NCBI GenBank assembly: GCA_037178625.1
Contig: JAWZXG010000068.1
Location: forward strand, 1 to 36,963
Length of the DNA: 36,963 nucleotides
Reading direction: 5' to 3'
From: Skeletonema tropicum
Taxonomy: Eukaryota > Bacillariophyta > Thalassiosirophyceae > Thalassiosirales > Thalassiosiraceae
A program made the position numbers and the translations under genes. The notes beneath the pieces were generated by a model. It searched no databases, was not told the origin of the DNA, and saw only the letters and a list, made by a program, of their open reading frames with translations. How positions within the stretch are numbered: position 1 is the first letter of the stretch; each line of letters opens with the position of its first letter. Of the stretch, positions 36,555-36,963 are shown one piece after another.

Positions 36555-36963
36555 CGGTGGTCATATTGTTGGTTTTGATAATTTTGACATATGATGTGAA
36601 AATCGGGATGGGAGGCCGAATTTCAAGCCACTGGTCACTTTCTGACCCTGTTTTTGACCGAATCTATCTGTAAAAAGTCCTCCAATCAAGCTGATTATAC
36701 GCCTAATCGATAGAGCTTGATTAGAGCTTTCCAAAACGCCACTGATCGTCATGATTGGGCCTCTAGAAGGCAAGATACGGCAAGATAATATTAGATATTC
36801 AAATCATGGTGCATTTGGATTGAAGCAAGGTCTTGGATGGAGAAGGTGGTACCGGATGCTCGGAACGAGATGTCCGTCTGATGATGACCATCTGCTGCTG
36901 CTCTATCTCCGCTCCCGCCATATCTTGACAGCTTTGTGAGTTGAGGAACACAACACACAACGC

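Larger units (their letters stand above)
1..36963. repeat. Tandem array of eleven ~3.36-kb gene-bearing units
   Basis: The same segment recurs head to tail across the whole window. Using the in-frame ATG at the start of the exon-2 open segment as a marker (668, 4046, 7407, 10780, 14144, 17506, 20866, 24242, 27604, 30966, 34328), spacings are 3378, 3361, 3373, 3364, 3362, 3360, 3376, 3362, 3362 and 3362 bp. Unit starts in the phase of base 1 are 1, 3368, 6741, 10112, 13476, 16839, 20200, 23574, 26937, 30299 and 33661. Differences are almost all 1-8 nt indels. All units have the same orientation, and there is no spacer or foreign insertion between them. Both ends lie inside a unit, so the true array length is unknown. 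It is either a gene-containing macrosatellite, an unrolled small circle, or a concatemer artefact; sequence alone does not decide. Confidence 0.98.

Noticed and set aside
1..36963. CRISPR array
   Set aside because: The repeats are 3.36-kb gene-bearing units without short repeat-spacer structure, and the gene has spliceosomal-type introns.

Overview
The whole window is one head-to-tail tandem array. A unit of about 3,362 bp repeats eleven times, and both window edges fall inside a unit, so no single-copy flank is visible. Unit starts, in the phase of base 1, are 1, 3368, 6741, 10112, 13476, 16839, 20200, 23574, 26937, 30299 and 33661; the last unit is about 60 bp short. Units 6, 9, 10 and 11 are closest to consensus. 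Nearly every difference I found between units is a small insertion or deletion, mostly in homopolymers or microrepeats, with almost no base substitutions. This means either very recent amplification or homogenisation, or repeats assembled from indel-prone long reads. || The organism looks like a photosynthetic stramenopile, most likely a diatom. The evidence is a two-intron GT-AG gene whose protein starts with a signal peptide ending in S-A-F-A-P, which resembles the diatom ASAFAP plastid-import motif. I see no prokaryotic-style operon, rRNA, tRNA or CRISPR. || Each unit has four parts. (1) A plus-strand gene of about 1.22 kb in three exons encodes a plastid-targeted protein of the cofactor-dependent phosphoglycerate mutase (dPGM) family. 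The fold-defining segments are clear, but the catalytic R-H-G is R-C-G, two further active-site residues are changed, the second catalytic-histidine region is degenerate, and about 60 C-terminal residues are absent. It reads as a pseudoenzyme or decaying paralogue. (2) About 265 bp of 3' flank follows. (3) A foldback-like element of about 1.36 kb comes next, with imperfect inverted arms around a core that holds a 30-bp-stem hairpin and two interleaved (pseudoknot-order) inverted repeats. (4) About 517 bp leads into the next copy and carries another copy of the foldback-end motif and the gene's 5' leader. || The gene reads as intact in units 1, 4, 5, 6, 8, 10 and 11. It is frameshifted in units 2, 3, 7 and 9, possibly by consensus errors. 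The most interesting points are the array of a truncated, active-site-substituted plastid dPGM, the repeated structured foldback element beside it, and the question of whether the array is chromosomal, a small circular molecule unrolled by assembly, or a library concatemer.
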